Part shown: one piece after another, positions 36,906 to 50,874 of the stretch | Layout: each line of letters opens with the position of its first letter | Numbering within the stretch: position 1 is the stretch's first letter | Source of the DNA: Allacma fusca | Taxonomy: Eukaryota; Arthropoda; Collembola; Symphypleona; Sminthuridae | Reading direction: 5' to 3' | DNA length: 64,000 nucleotides | Assembly (NCBI GenBank): GCA_947179485.1 | Contig: OX359249.1 | Coordinates: 44,214,915-44,278,914, forward strand | Translations under genes and position numbers: made by a program | The notes under the pieces: generated by a model | Seen by the model: only the letters and a program-made list of their open reading frames with translations | Told to the model about the DNA's origin: nothing | Database searches by the model: none

Positions 36906-38199
36906 AATGGTAATGTTGGGGAGAATACGATCAAATCAATGACATTTTATTATTCTTCTATCGTCAACCTCGTGCACCTTTCTCATCGACCGACTAATTC
37001 AAACCGGCTGGATACTTCTCATTTATACGCCTGTTCCATATTTGGAGTAGCAAGAGAGGCAGAAAAATACTTGAACGGTAAAGCCCCACAGTTCTCAGAG
37101 TATTTACGAAGCTCCGAGTAAAAGTCCTTACCTCTCCCTCCACCTAATGTCTATAACACAAGTTGTCATTGATGGGTGACGACGGATCTCAATCGTACAT
37201 AGTTACATTACCTGAACGTCAAGCGAGCTACACTAACGGACGTGCATACTCCTGTCCTAACCCCGAGCCCACTGAGAACAAATAGTCCGCAGTCCGAGGG
37301 CTTAGTAGCAAACGGCACCCTGAGTTACATAAATCCAGCTACGTCATCCTTACGGAAAGGAGAGCAAGGATTCGGCTTTAATTTACTTGGCACTATATTA
37401 GAAAATTGAGGGAGGAATCCAACTTTTTTTCCTCCACAGTTCCCACAACGGAGAGGTCAACGGGAGAGAAAGTGTAAGGAGCCGAGTCGGGAATAATAAT
37501 AGCTCCAGCCGTATTTGCCAAACCAATTTACAAATTAAATAACCCATCAACCTCCCAGAACAAAACTTGTAATTTACAGCCCAATAATACAACTCTTGTG
37601 TGAACGTGCGAATATCAGCTTAGACTCAACTTTCCCACCGGGTGAAAGTCTCTTGATGAATTAAAGAATAGATCAAATTCTCCAGTAGATATGCCCACTA
37701 CAGTAAGTACATGCCTAGTCAAGCTCCTAAACTTTTCAACCAGTTGGTATTCACATACAAAAGGGGAATTCAATAGGAACTTTCCCTTTGTGATGGTTCA
37801 TTTGAATATTAAATCCTGATGGAAGTAGTCAAGCAGATTTATAAAAGTAGCTATTTCATAACTTGTTAGTGGGGGGATAGACAGCAGCTCAAGTAAATAC
37901 AGAATGCTTCCCAAACCCCACTAGTGAAAGTTGAGACTTTTGGGTAGCATGTAATGACAAATTCAAAAAGGTAATTTTTATGACCAGTACAATTCACGAG
38001 AGGTGAATGGGAGGATAATAAAAGTTCAGGAGTAGTATCTACATGAAGGTATACGGTTCTGTGGCTTTCCCTAGCAACTTCCATGTAGGACTAGTACAGC
38101 AATATCTACACGTAGTATAGTATAAGACTAGATAAATCATCAACCCTGCCGTGAAAAAAAAACAAGTATGTTATTTCATAGAACGTGATCGAATGGTGC
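36906..38199. other. Non-coding stretch, no gene recognised
   Basis: Short frames only; GAGAAAGT at 37466. Nothing else noted. Confidence 0.5.
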
Positions 38200-38600
38200 T
38201 TTCCGGACCAGGCGTGTATAGAACCAGGTATGCTAGAATTACAGGTCATTATATGCTTCAGTGAATATGTACCTCCATTATCTACCTATGCTTACTCTAC
38301 TTGCATACTTGATACCTGAATCCCTATAAATGTATGGTGTGGTTCTTCCGTGTATACACATTTGTACTCCTTGTACCTTCCTAGTATGTTGTTCCCGTAG
38401 GTACATACCCATGTAGCACGCATATATATAATTACATACATACCTATGCATACATATAGATAAATAGATATATCTCCCTATTAAATTTGCCTACGTATGC
38501 AGTAAATAGATACTGGTTCGTACATACATTTGTACACATCAAATATGTTTCCACATACGTAATGTTTGCGTGTACGTGCTTATGAACGTAACTTATTGTT
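38200..38600. repeat. TACATAC-rich zone
   Basis: Dense TACATAC, CATACATA, GTACATAC and ATAGATA words, many with palindromic GTAC or TATA centres and no fixed period. Same character as 34580-35130. Confidence 0.5.
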
Positions 38601-38873
38601 ACCAAGGAAGAGGAGCTGAGTCAGGGGGGGAAAGCAATTGGGATGCTTTTGTGGGCGTTACAAACACCGATTGAGAGACTTGCTTTTTCCACTTGCATGG
38701 ACAACAGAAGACTTCCAAACGTACAGGAGTAGCTGGTTATTAGCGAGTCATGCTAGTGTTGATATTAATTTATAACAACCGCAAGAACATGAGAGGGAAA
38801 GTACGTTCGAGCCATGCAAAAGATATTTGCAGTGCCCTGTTCTGTTGTTGGGGCACAGGAGGATATTTTGGCC

Positions 38874-38900
38874 CGTGTGTGTGTGTGGGTGTGTGTGTGT
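38874..38900. repeat. (GT)n microsatellite
   Basis: About thirteen GT units with one GG interruption. Potential Z-DNA former. Confidence 0.9.
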
Positions 38901-41900
38901 TACGAAGGTATTGAGGACTGGTGTAAGTGTAGCCCTTGGAGCTATGTACAATGGCAGTGTCCGTACATTAGTATGCACCTGAACGGAATGTACCAGCCCG
39001 ACTGTATCTACATGATGCATTTAAAGTAGCGGGTAGTCTAGAGTATTTCCTAGAAAGGTGGTTCTTCCAACTACATAATGTAGCCGGCGTTGGGTAAGTA
39101 TAGCACAGGACTTTGTAAGGTGAGGAGAGGAAAGCACATGATTGTAGGACAGGGAAGGTAACGCGGGGTCCCGTAGCTTCTAATACCTACAATCGATTTC
39201 CATGGTCGCTCAATTCCACCATATATTTGAACAGACCACGACGAGCAGACGACACCAGTATGTTGTAGTCTATCTATAAGTCGAGGCTGTGTTCATGCCC
39301 GTCTGAATGCTGCCCTCCTGCAATGAGTTACTTTTGTGGGGAATGCACATCCACATGGAATCAATACTGGCTTTAAACGAATACTCCTCACTCAGTACAG
39401 CTTATAACTGCATGATTGTCACTTGCCGTGGAGAGATACATAATTCCTCTCTTTACCCAGTCTTTAGTAACATAGCCTTTTGCTCTTTTTCTCTCCTCGC
39501 TGGGATCATCTCCAGTCCCTCCCCTTCAATTTTACGCACTTTCCCCTTCTATTTAGCAATCACTTTTTCCACCCGTCTCGTATTAATCAGGGAGAACAGA
39601 AAAGTTCTCCGAAGCCTGAAATAGAAACCGGGAGTTCGCTTTCGTTCTATTTTAAGTTCCCATTATTTTCCCGTGCTTTCCCTTATATTTGGCTTTCTCT
39701 TCCCTTTGCTCCCATTTTGAAGCAATCCTGAATTAATGAATTTCATTTTCAATATTTTTTTTGTAAAAGATTCTACTTAGATATTGAATCAATTATCTCT
39801 AGTGTGAGAAGTATCTATTTGTTTGGAATTTAATAGAAAAATAGGTGAGGTCTCAATCAACTTTAGTTATTTTTTATTCCAATTGCGTGTTGATTCCCAT
39901 TTGCTGTAAATCCGAAAGAGTAGTACTCTTAAGAAAGTCCTAGTCTTGACTGTTGAAGAACTGGGAGAAAGTCAGGTTGGGATTTGAAGTCACGGAATGG
40001 TGGATTTTTTGATTTATACCCCCGTCACGAAAAAACTTTTGTATTTAAAATGAGGATTATGATCTAGAAACTAATTTCTTGGACTACTCTTTCCCATTCC
40101 TCTGGCTCAGGGATTTTCTCGAAAACCAATATATTTACATAAGTTTCATATGTAATGTCACAGGCTTTCCCTCGAACGGGCTCAGACTGGGAGGAAGATA
40201 ATTCCGGGAGGTTGGAAGTGTCTGAAGTACCAATGGGAAAGTGTAATCTAGGGATACGTCTCTCGGAGTTTTTTTCCTACTACGGAGAAAGTCCGGGGAA
40301 AAGATTTTTGAGAACTTTGATATTGCCGAGTGTAACATGTTGTTTTGGAGTTCAGGTTTTACTGGAAATCCCCTACGTGTTTTGAAGAGTCATATGTTTG
40401 AAAATCTATCAGAACTAATACAATAATCAGTTGTGTTTATTCAGTAGGACGGAGGTAGCTTTATGCTAGCGCTACTACATATTGTATGCACTTACAAGCC
40501 CTGTAGAGACATACAGGAACATAAATTTAACATGGTCATGCATGTCAGTCCCTGGTTTCATACTCTGAACAGGTTTCGCAAGATTCTTGAAAACTATGTA
40601 CACACTTTTCCGGGAGTAGGAGCATGTATGTAAATGTTTGTATTCTTTATTTACTTATACAGGGAAATGTTTGATAGAACTCCTGTAAAGTTGGTTATTG
40701 CAATAAAGTATCAGTGAAACCATTTAGAAATGATAGTTCTTATACAAAATATTTGTGATTGAGCGTGTACAAGTAACAAGTCGATGTTTTTCATGTAAAC
40801 AGACTCATACAGCAGTGGGGTCGTCGGTTCTAATACTTTCAAATACTACTTTCTCCACAAATGCACGAGCCAGTCGAAGAGATAGAGAAACTGCTTTTTC
40901 CTGACTTTCCTTCTTTCTGTGAATTATTTATCCCAGGATACACACATGTGGCTACAGTAACTAAAGCCTTGGACTCCTTCGGGTGTTTTTTGCTCCTGTC
41001 CAAAGTTCCAGGGAAAAAAGTACATCTCCACACACAAAAAACCTCTCTCTTTCTTGAAAAATGGTACCTCTTGAAATAACTATGTCTGTGGGAACATTCA
41101 CTGGAACAAATACAAAGGAAGGGAGTAAAAAAATTCGGAACTGGTCCCTGATCAATGTCTTTGGAACCCACTTGAGTAAGCTAGCTTTCTCCTGGTTTTT
41201 TTTTCAGAACTGGCTTTATTTCATAAATACTTTGTATTCCGTATCCTTCCTGGTGTAGGAAGAAAACAAGGTTCTCATGTATTGAAATCGTTCTCCTCAA
41301 TTTCATAATTTCTTCCTTTCCTCATAGAAAAATTGTTTGGAAGGAACTTACAAGTGTGGCCACACTTTCACCATCAATCTTACATGCAAATTCTAATGAT
41401 TGCAAATTTCGGCTAGAAACGAATGGTTAATCAATAGATCCCAGCCACGAAAGCGATTTCAACAATCACCTTTCTCCTTCCCCAGCACACTTGCTGACAT
41501 CGGTCCACGTGCATACATACGTAGGCATGCACATGCCTTTGCAATTATTGATTAATGAACCCGGATTCGGATCATTCCCACCATTTATGAGACCATTCTT
41601 CATACTGAGGGAACAGCTATGTAATTTTATTTTACCCTCCATTTTCAAATCAATTCCTGTGTCACTTCCTCCAAATTAATTGTTAAAAAATTACTTCCAA
41701 ACCCACTCTCTCAATTTACTGTAATGAGGATTCTATCCCTCGCTATAAATTTTAAAATAAGTTAGGATGTGAGAAATAACTATTACCAAATTCATAAAAA
41801 ATATGGAAATTGCTGACAAAATGCTGACCAAACCAGAGGGTGACAGGAATGATAAAATGCTGGTACTTGCACCAAATAATTGCTATGCTAAAATATAGGA

Positions 41901-43460
41901 ATTGTAACTCTGCCCTCGTGAAAGTATAGGGAGTTATCTATAGTTACAAAAAAATCAATTCCCTCATAAGTTACCATAAAACATCTAGAACAAATCCTTC
42001 TCTGCCAAACCACACGTACATTTATAATGTGTCTAACATGTGTGTGTACATGTCTACCAAGGAGTTGAACCATGTATGAAAAATCGTTCACAGGTGATTC
42101 ACAGCATGGTACAGGAACCACAAGGTTTGTGAGGTACCTTTGTTGTTGTTACATAATAGTTTTTTCATTACTATTCATTCCACAATTTGAAGATAGGAAA
42201 ATACGATGGGAACTAAAGAGGAAGGAATGAAGGGATGAAATGAAAGAAAGCCATAAAAATAAAAGAAAATCCAATCATTTGTGCTAGATATGATTTGAAC
42301 GGCTTCATTCCTTTATAAAGCATGTATAGAAAAATACTTTGACACATCACAGGGGACATTCGCTTTTGTAGTAATTAAACGAACCAAGGGTAGCTTTCAC
42401 TGTGTTACATTCTGATACATAACTTAAGAATTAATTAGTTGCTCGCCCTCTTTTACGCTGAATTTAAATACTCAGAAGTATATTGCTACAGCTGCGAATC
42501 TAGGTTAAACATCAGTTCAGGGGCTCTACTCTAGGAAGGGATATTAAAGGAAAAATTACGGGAAGCGTTACTTCTCTAGCTTTCTCCTACCCGCACACTC
42601 ACACTCCCGGGGATATACTTGAACAGTTACGGCCGAGGTGTTTCTAATTCCGTGTTATTGGATCAACGCCCCCACCTCCTTAAAAAACTACTCGCTCCGT
42701 TCTGAAATTAACGCCTACCTTCACAATATTTTTCCTTCCACTGGAAACCCAGCAGGTTGCGGTCAATATTTACAACAAATTGAATACAAGCTTGCACTAT
42801 TTAAAATCACTTAAGCAGAACTGCACACAATCTTTTATGGTAATAACAAATACAGTGCACACTTTTATGCCTGAGTATCTTGACCTGGTATATTGAGATA
42901 AAATCCTCCTTATCATTTCTATTAATTTTATTTTACTTGGATATTGTAGCATGCCAAAATTTGAGCGTCTTTCTATTAAAGCTAAAATTATAACGGTATT
43001 CCTACGTTCTGAAAATATAAAAAAAATTAGCATTTCAAAGTTTTTTATATTAAAAATACTCAGGATAAAATATCATCTTTAATTTGTGAAAGCATGTAAA
43101 CAGTAGAGAGCAGAGCTCCAAGTTTTTTTTTCCAGAAGACAAAGTTCCTTGGAAAATGTAGAGTTGAAGGGAATGAGCAACTGCTGGAAAATCGTATGAG
43201 ATTAATGAAGGAAGAAAAGAACTAATAGAGAGAGAAGTCATCCGAGCGAAAGTTAAATGAGGAAGAATTTGAGAAGAATGACCTGAGATTTTTCTCCTTG
43301 AGAAAGGGGGATACATGCGCACATGCACGTACAAGTTATGGTCTCATGAGATAAAATTAAGTGTGATCACAAGGGGAAAATATTTCTTCCGTTTGGGATA
43401 GCCTATATTTGCCAGAGCTAGACACATACGATGGTGTGAGCCCACCGGCAATACGACCCT

Positions 43461-43483
43461 CGATGGATTTCAATGATCCATCG
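43461..43483. other. Perfect 8-bp hairpin
   Basis: CGATGGAT pairs with ATCCATCG around a 7-base loop. Function unknown. Confidence 0.6.
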
Positions 43484-43758
43484 TTCATTCACAGTAATCG
43501 CGTTTACACAACGGCTGCATCGGAATGCGGCAGGTTCAATTCAGCTCATGTCATACATACGATTGGATTAAAGATTGATTTATTTCTCTGCAGTGTTGAC
43601 TCTCAGCATGCGTTATCTCTTTTGATGGACAGGATTGCAACACTTTTTGCACATTTCCCACAAACATAGACCCAACTCCAACACCAGCCCTTCCCAACAC
43701 TTTCACAGTCATCTCCGAAAGTGAGGAGCTAAAAATATCTGACCTACATACATAAATG

Positions 43759-43788
43759 CTTTCTCCACACTTTCTCCACGCTTTCTCC
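43759..43788. repeat. Three CTTTCTCC words at exact 11-bp spacing
   Basis: CTTTCTCC starts at 43759, 43770 and 43781. The 11-bp period places the words on nearly the same face of the helix. This is the tightest cluster of a word found dispersed through the window. Confidence 0.85.
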
Positions 43789-44790
43789 TCCAGCATAGCA
43801 TACAATTTTTATTTACATCCGGGGGAGACTCCCTTTTCTGTGGTCTTCTGCTCGAAATGTACAATACAGAGTGTAAAAATGTCAAATAAAATATGAATAG
43901 GATGTGCAATTACCATACTTAGTAAGCCACAATTCCTATTATTTGAATATTAATCATTGTAACTGACACTGTCTCCCACTGCACTTGATTTGCTCTCTGT
44001 ATTTTAAGCTGAAAATAGATAGAGAAGTTGAGTGTTTCATAAAGTTACTGTTAGAGTTTCGGGGGAGAAAAAGTAAAATGATGGGAGTTGCATAAGTTGA
44101 AAGGAAAAGTTTGTTTTCAAGAGGAAATGTCGACTGGGGAAAGGGAGCTTTCTCCCCTAACAATTGAACTTTGTTACTTTTTCGCTTCCTCGGAGTACAA
44201 GTTTTACTTGTACTAGTTTGTACTGAGGAACATTAATAGAGTGAAATGCTACCGTCAAATACGAAATAAGTTGAAAAGTTACATCCAGTGACCCTATTTC
44301 CACTGGAGAAAGCGGCATTCTCGGCCGACAGGAATCAGCGGGTAGTAGATATGGAGGAAGTTACAGGAAAGCAGAGGAATCCTCCATGTCTATATAAGAC
44401 ACATCTAAAATAATTCATATCAACGGCTCATATTATCATACCACCATTGTGCTCAAACTATGTTCTCTGTGCGTAACCAGTCTGGGAGGAAACAAGGAAC
44501 ACAATTATTAGAATAAGAGGGAGAGGTAGGTAAAATATCCTAGGAAACCAAATATACATTATCTCAGCCCTACTTCATCAATCGTAATCATCATCTCATA
44601 CAGCCCACGTTATTAGCAGTAGAGCCTACAGCTATCTATAGCTAAAAGTTTCACAAACTTGTATCTATCTTTCTCACTTGAAACCTAATAGTTGTTAATA
44701 ATTAACAAGTCACATCCTCTTGCACTTATTTTTCTCCTTGGAACTAACCCCATAACACTAACTCAGAGGAGTACGGGAATCCACGCTCAG

Positions 44791-44793
44791 CTT

Positions 44794-44827
<34 letters not shown>
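44791..44827. repeat. (CT)n microsatellite
   Basis: About seventeen CT units with two TTT interruptions. Confidence 0.9.
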
Positions 44828-44828
<1 letters not shown>

Positions 44829-47488
44829 GCCTCCCCATGACTTACATGAACAAGTGATAACCTCAGCATTCATTTCCATCATGGGCACATTACACTGATC
44901 AGCTACATCCCTCCATGCATGATTCACATTAGTGGGAGATGCGTTCCTGAAACTTCGGACCAGAACTTTCACTTATGGTACACATGTTACTTAATAACAC
45001 CCTGCTCCAATCCTGCCTAACAAATCCCAACTTTAGCATTCGTTCCGAGTCCCTACCTTCATTACACCAACCATGTACGTAAACATACATAGATACACCG
45101 ACCCACACAGTACTTACGTACATCCATATGTTTCACAAGATCAATGCCTCCTAATCTACGGAGTCATTGTCAACGTGTGATGATATTTAGCTGATCTAAG
45201 TAGTTTCACATGTTGCAAATGTTCTATGAGATTATTAACAAGTGAGAAAAATGACCAACAAACTCCACACATTTCAACGCAAGTATGTTTGTGTTTAGTG
45301 GTGACAGCTGACTCCCAAAACCATTACGTAAATAATATGAAATATTGGAAGTTCATCCTATTTATAAAAGTTCTAGCTTTGACATGCCTCCTTTTCATGG
45401 GAAATCTTTTTACCATAAGAAATTCTTGTACGCAAATGCAGTACAGTTTTTATAGGAAATTTGGTATATCTACATTTTGTAAAAGTGAAGCACTATCAGG
45501 ATAATTTTATAAAGTAAAGCTTTCCTATTAGAAACACAGATTTTTAAATGGAACTACCTCATAAAATGATACTCGTAGTATCGTTGCGACAACTTCAAAT
45601 AAAAAACAATATGAACAGAAATTCTTTATGGGACTGAAGTTCCTAAAATTCATCCGTAGAAATAAGCCTAAAAATGCGATTGCATACAAGACCTTAAAGA
45701 TAAAAGTGAAAAGAAAAGGCAGAGTACGACTGAAGCTGTAGATTGTGAAGTACTATTGTGAAATGGGGGAAAGGGAAATAAAAGTACTTGAGAAATCTTC
45801 CGTAAGGATTCTGTTTTGTTATGATGACATTAATTTACTCAAACCGTGCAGAAAGCAAGGCATACTGTTGGGTTTACATTTCTAATATGGAGGGTCTCCA
45901 ATGCAGACAGATTATACTCGCATGTTCAATAAGCCCCTGTGCTGGGTCTATGGAAACTCTGCCTTCTCCTTACAATCCGTCTTGCTCATCTTGTATTTTA
46001 TTCTTGAAGTCAAGTCAAAAAGAATGGAGACTATGAGACGACAGGTATCAAATAGAATAGTTTTTTTTGCCTCACTCAAAATGGGTACCCCTACCCGTTA
46101 GGTTTGATTATATGAGGATCATCTCCACTCTTGTGTAGGTCGTTGGAATAAACAGATACAAACAGTTGTCGTCTCTAATGAACTTACATTCCCAATCTCA
46201 GCTTGGAGAGACACTGTCTCTTCACGTTCCTTCCAAGACAGGGAGTTAAAATTTTTGCATTCATTTCCACAAGAAAAAAAGTTTTTGGAAACTTTTCAAG
46301 ATAAGAGCCCATTCTCCCTTGCCGCTTGGAGTGAGCGTATCTACAGGATATGTAGATACATAGAGACATGGGGCTGTTATGTAGTAAATTGTCATCCAAC
46401 TCCCATCCCAATGATATGATGAAACGTCAAAGGACATAGCCAAGTCAAATGGATTATCAAGCTTATGTAAGTTTACTCACTCGTCTTCGCCTCTGATAGC
46501 TTGTGACTTTTGGTCCGTCAGGGAAGGAATTATGCGTCACAAGTGTCTCCACACACTCCGTCATTTTATCCCACACTTTACATTATTAAGCTACAAGCCT
46601 CTTCTCCGCATATTAACTTCCCAGAAGACACACACTCCCAGCCAAATAAAACTTTTAGTGAGTTTACCTCCCTTGAATTTTTTACGCACAAAAAGTGTTG
46701 TTTTGAATGTTTGATTTGTGACCAAAACATTCCCATTTTTTTTATTAAATTCCCATTTGATGCTCCCTCCCGGTTTGTAAACGTTCCAGGGAGAGTGACA
46801 GTAGGAGGGATTAATAGGGAAAGGGAAATTATGGGGAAAGTAGGTTCCAGGAATGAAAGCATGTTGTAGACTGACTCTGAGTCTCATTGTTCTTTTGTAG
46901 TGTGATATTTTATGAGAAATAATTTTCTGCTCACAAGAGGAAAAGACGGAAAGGGCTCTGGATGAGATGTTTGTTAATGTCTAAATTTTGTCAAGTGGGT
47001 CTTCAAGTGGTGCATTGTATTACGGATGAGAATCTAAGTGTTTGACAAGAAGAGTCTGAGTTTGTGAGAGATACTACTCCGGCTTCCATGTCATACACTG
47101 AATGGCCTCATAGCTTTATGGTTACTACAACAGAGACAGCTACGAGAGTCTCAAGTGTGTGTATGTGTGGTACTTGTGTGTGTGCACAGGCACTACTAAT
47201 AGAGCTCAAGTGCTTCTGAGGATTTAGCATGTACTCCCAGTCTAAAGCTTAGCCTTAGTCTTTAGGCTCTCGGCCGGGGTAAATGTTACTCGTTCGGAAG
47301 AACAAGTTGAACGAGGAAATAAATTTAGAACTGTGAGCATCTCCTAGGAGAAACATAGGATTAAGTAATGGAGGTAATCGGCTATGGCAAATATAACACT
47401 CGCTTCTTGTGAATTCTATAATTATATTAAATGTCTGCATTTAATCTCAACGCACTCCTCCTTTCCCTGCAAAACTCATTCAAAACGT

Positions 47489-47517
47489 ACTACTACTGCT
47501 GCTGCTACTGCTGCAGC
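47489..47517. repeat. Imperfect (ACT/GCT)n trinucleotide run
   Basis: About nine trinucleotides alternating ACT and GCT. No sustained protein context. Confidence 0.75.
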
Positions 47518-48349
47518 ATCCAATACACACGAACACACGCCACTCTACGATTCCTCTTCAAAACCTAACATTTCATACAGTCATTTCTTCCCCGGAACAA
47601 TCCAGCAAATATGTAGGTATACATAGATACCTACACTTATGTATTTACTCACGTTATACACACACACACATAATAAGTACGCTTACTTTTGTACACACAC
47701 ACACACTCACCACGGACTAGTATTATTCCAGGAAACATAACCAGTGCGAGTCATATATGAGCGCTAGCTGAAGACGAAATTTGAAAAGTCCTCTTATGCA
47801 TGTTAGGAGTATGATACATGAATTATTGAATACATTGCAGTAGGTTCACATAAATTATAGTACGCATATATCCACGTTGAACCTGCTTCTGGGAAGGCTT
47901 CTCAGAATCCACTCCTCACCGTACAAGCACACGGCTCATGTACCTCACAACGACGAATGCAGCGTAAATGGTACCTGAGAGGGGAACGCATACAGAAAGC
48001 CACTCTCGAGTCTATTATCAAGTAGACAATGGTGGGCATACATTTGAAGTTTTGCAAATATAAGAACTAGTCTTGGAACTCCTTTGAAATTCCGCAGATC
48101 ATTAACAATTAGAAACATATCTGGATCCTTGAGGATTCCAAGTCAAGGCAAATTATTCAAACAGAGCAGCCCCACAATGGATGACTTTTTCCATCCACAC
48201 TCCATTAATAACGATACAATTAATTATTCCAATAGTGAACTTTTAATTTATGTCCTGATTCATCACTGACTCTTCTACATGCAATCATTTGTAATTATCT
48301 TCTCTTTGATTGAAATATCATTCAATAATTTAATGCTTCAAGTATCCAT

Positions 48350-48366
48350 TTCCCTTTGAAAGGGAA
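48350..48366. other. 17-bp palindrome
   Basis: TTCCCTTT and AAAGGGAA flank a single G. It could be a dimeric protein-binding site or chance. Confidence 0.6.
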
Positions 48367-50168
48367 TTTCCAAGATTTTCTTTCTATGGGGAAGACAAAT
48401 ATTTCCTAATAAATTCTCGGCATTCCCTACAAATTGTATCAGTCCAATCACATTTTATCACATGGTCCAAAGAGTAATTAATTGCAAATGTTATTTGCCA
48501 ACAAATGTTGAACTGCCAACTTTTCGGGGTTAATATTCAAAACTGAATATTGCTATAGTATTTTAAATTGACAGCTTTCAGTCACTGTTGAGAAATTAGA
48601 AAGTGTATGAGAATATTAAGCTAATTTTTGAGAACAGCTTTATATTCTTATATTTCAAATTCGAATCCTTTTACCGTCTAAACATGACACTGCTTGCAGT
48701 AATAATAATAATTTGTAGATATATGTAGATATCATGTATCTGCGTTAAATATTTGTTTTTGTAAACATTGGAATGTTTACATTGAGTCAAATTGCACAGC
48801 AGTGACAGGACGGCGTTGAGAACGTGAAAAGATAGATAAACTCATATTTTTAAGGCGTTTGAAAATCCCGACTCAAAATCCAAGATAACCCGTGAAAAGT
48901 AAGTTGGGAGTGAAAACGTGAGCAAATGAAAAGTATCTTACTGAAAGGTAGAAGCACTTTGGAAGAAAACATTGATTCACATTTAAAATGCGGCACAAGT
49001 ACAAAGTCACTGTTGAGTTCCCACTTGCACGTCGTAGGGAAATTTGTCTTTCTTTTGATACTTATATGCTTTTGTCTTGCATATAGAATATTTACACGCA
49101 AATCTATACACTCTCGATTATTTCCTTGGGACTACTATATATGTAGATATCTATACAGTAGTAGCTGAGGAAAGGAAGCCGGCCTGGATTCAAGTTCGTC
49201 TTTTTATGAGTATTTCTCCTCAGCCCCACAACTATATACACAGAGGTTTAAAGTAAGTTGAAAAATCCAGGAGAGTTGTTGCAATCACGGTGGAATTCCA
49301 AATTCATTTTTTTGCTCTTGTTTTCCTTCTCGTCTTCCAACCTAATATATATGAGATCCATGCGCAAAATTTTTCTCGTGAGCAATTTTTCCTTCCCGAG
49401 CTCTTATATTATTTTCCTTATGTAAAACTCCATACATGTATTTTTTTTTTAACTTGTAGCATCCAAGTATGAGGAGCATAATAAAATTTCCTTCCACATT
49501 GGCTCAAATTTTTTTTTTACCACCATAAAGACGAGGACATTTTTTCAGCTTGATTTTACACCAAGAGCTTCCAAGCCGCCTTGATTCCGTATTCTGCTCA
49601 AATATATGACGGAACTATGCACTTACAAGGGCTACAAAGTTCAAAAAAGTCATCACATTTGGGGCTTCACTATTACTCAGAAAAAACATTTTCCTCTAGG
49701 GGCAGAATCCAGCAATTGGAATGATTCACCTTTTCAACTAATTCCCTTTCCTCACATCCACATTTTTTTACGAATTAGAGTATGATTAATAAAGTATCAG
49801 TTGACTTTTTACTGAGGTGTCTCCCTCATAAATTTAATTTCACATGTGTTTATTTGAAACTTGTTAGCAGTAATGAACTTTTGTATGTAGGGATATATTT
49901 GGATTTGGTTTCTCTTGACAAATCATAACTTGCTTTGAATACGCTCAAAGAAAAACTGCTGGGTAATAATTGCTGAGGGAAGAATTTGAGTCGTAAGAGA
50001 GAAAGGGAATGTAATAGCTTCCTCCTTTGGCCGACACATTAACTGGACACATATGAATGCACTGGAGGAAATAATGAATGCCGAATCCTCACTCACTCTT
50101 TTTGCCTTTTGCTGTCTCGTAAAAAGCAATGGAGAGAGTCACATGTCGTTTTTTTCACACTTGGTTGC

Positions 50169-50199
50169 GTGTGTGTGTGTGAAAGAGAGAGAGAGAGAG
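50169..50199. repeat. Compound (GT)n-(GA)n microsatellite
   Basis: Six or seven GT units followed by about eight GA units. First member of the 50.1-51.5 kb simple-repeat cluster. Confidence 0.9.
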
Positions 50200-50513
50200 G
50201 GAAGAGAGAAATAGAGTAAGAGCTCGTAAATCACAGATCTGAAGGAGAGGATTTTAGTAGGGAAAAAGACATTTGATTCGGACGATTATTGGCTGAAGGA
50301 GGGACAGAAGGAGGGAAGTTCCGTCGGGTGCTGAGGATGGTGGTGGGACTGATGAGGAAAATAAAAGACTAATGAGGAAACAAGACAATAATGTGAGGGT
50401 GATAATTATTATTGTTCTTGCTTCGTCTGTCACTACCATGTGCCGTGTGGAGTTATTACTTATTGTTGTTGTCATGCTGGTCGTCTCCTGAGCAGTCCCT
50501 CCTTCAAAATTCA

Positions 50514-50534
50514 CAGAGAGAGAGAGAGAGAGAG
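50514..50534. repeat. (AG)10 microsatellite
   Basis: Ten perfect AG units. Confidence 0.9.
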
Positions 50535-50749
50535 CTTTCACAAATCAACTGTAAGGAGAGAGACTGTCTCTCTGTGTACCGGCGGAGCTCACACAATCAT
50601 GAATTTTTTTTTTCCATGGAAGCACACAAAAGAGAGTAGAGTGAAGTCAGAGCCACGACACTAAAAACTTGTACTTGCCTCTCTCCCCGTCTCTCCTCTT
50701 CTCCACCAACAACCCGTCCAACAGCTCTTCCATTCACTTACGTCCTTTC

Positions 50750-50810
50750 AGACACACATACACACCAACACACACATTCACTTCTCTCTCAGTACTTTTT
50801 CTCTCGTGGC

Positions 50811-50849
<39 letters not shown>

Positions 50850-50874
50850 CCACACACACACAAAAATACACACG
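50750..50874. repeat. (CA)n microsatellite with flanking CA-rich DNA
   Basis: A perfect (CA)17 core at 50814-50848, a TC interruption, then (CA)6 to 50862, flanked on both sides by CACA-rich words. Confidence 0.92.

Larger units (their letters stand above)
38901..44790. other. Non-coding stretch, no gene recognised
   Basis: No protein family recognised. Contains GGAGAAAGT-type words at 39964, 40284, 40848, 43769 and 44313; a triple CTTTCTCC at 43759-43788; a perfect small hairpin at 43461-43483; a TATATAAG word at 44391; and an AAAATGCTGAC-rich patch at about 41805-41870 that loosely resembles the phrase array at 59.6 kb. Confidence 0.5.
44828..50167. other. Non-coding stretch, no gene recognised
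   Basis: Short frames only (longest 119 codons at 46510-46869, no domain). Contains GT-rich words at about 47154-47189, an ACT/GCT trinucleotide run at 47489-47517, two CA runs (47658-47670 and 47692-47706) and a 17-bp palindrome TTCCCTTTGAAAGGGAA at 48350-48366. Confidence 0.5.

Noticed and set aside
44391-44420. TATATAAG promoter-like word
   Set aside because: Good TATA word but no proper initiator and no coding frame downstream. Such words are expected by chance.
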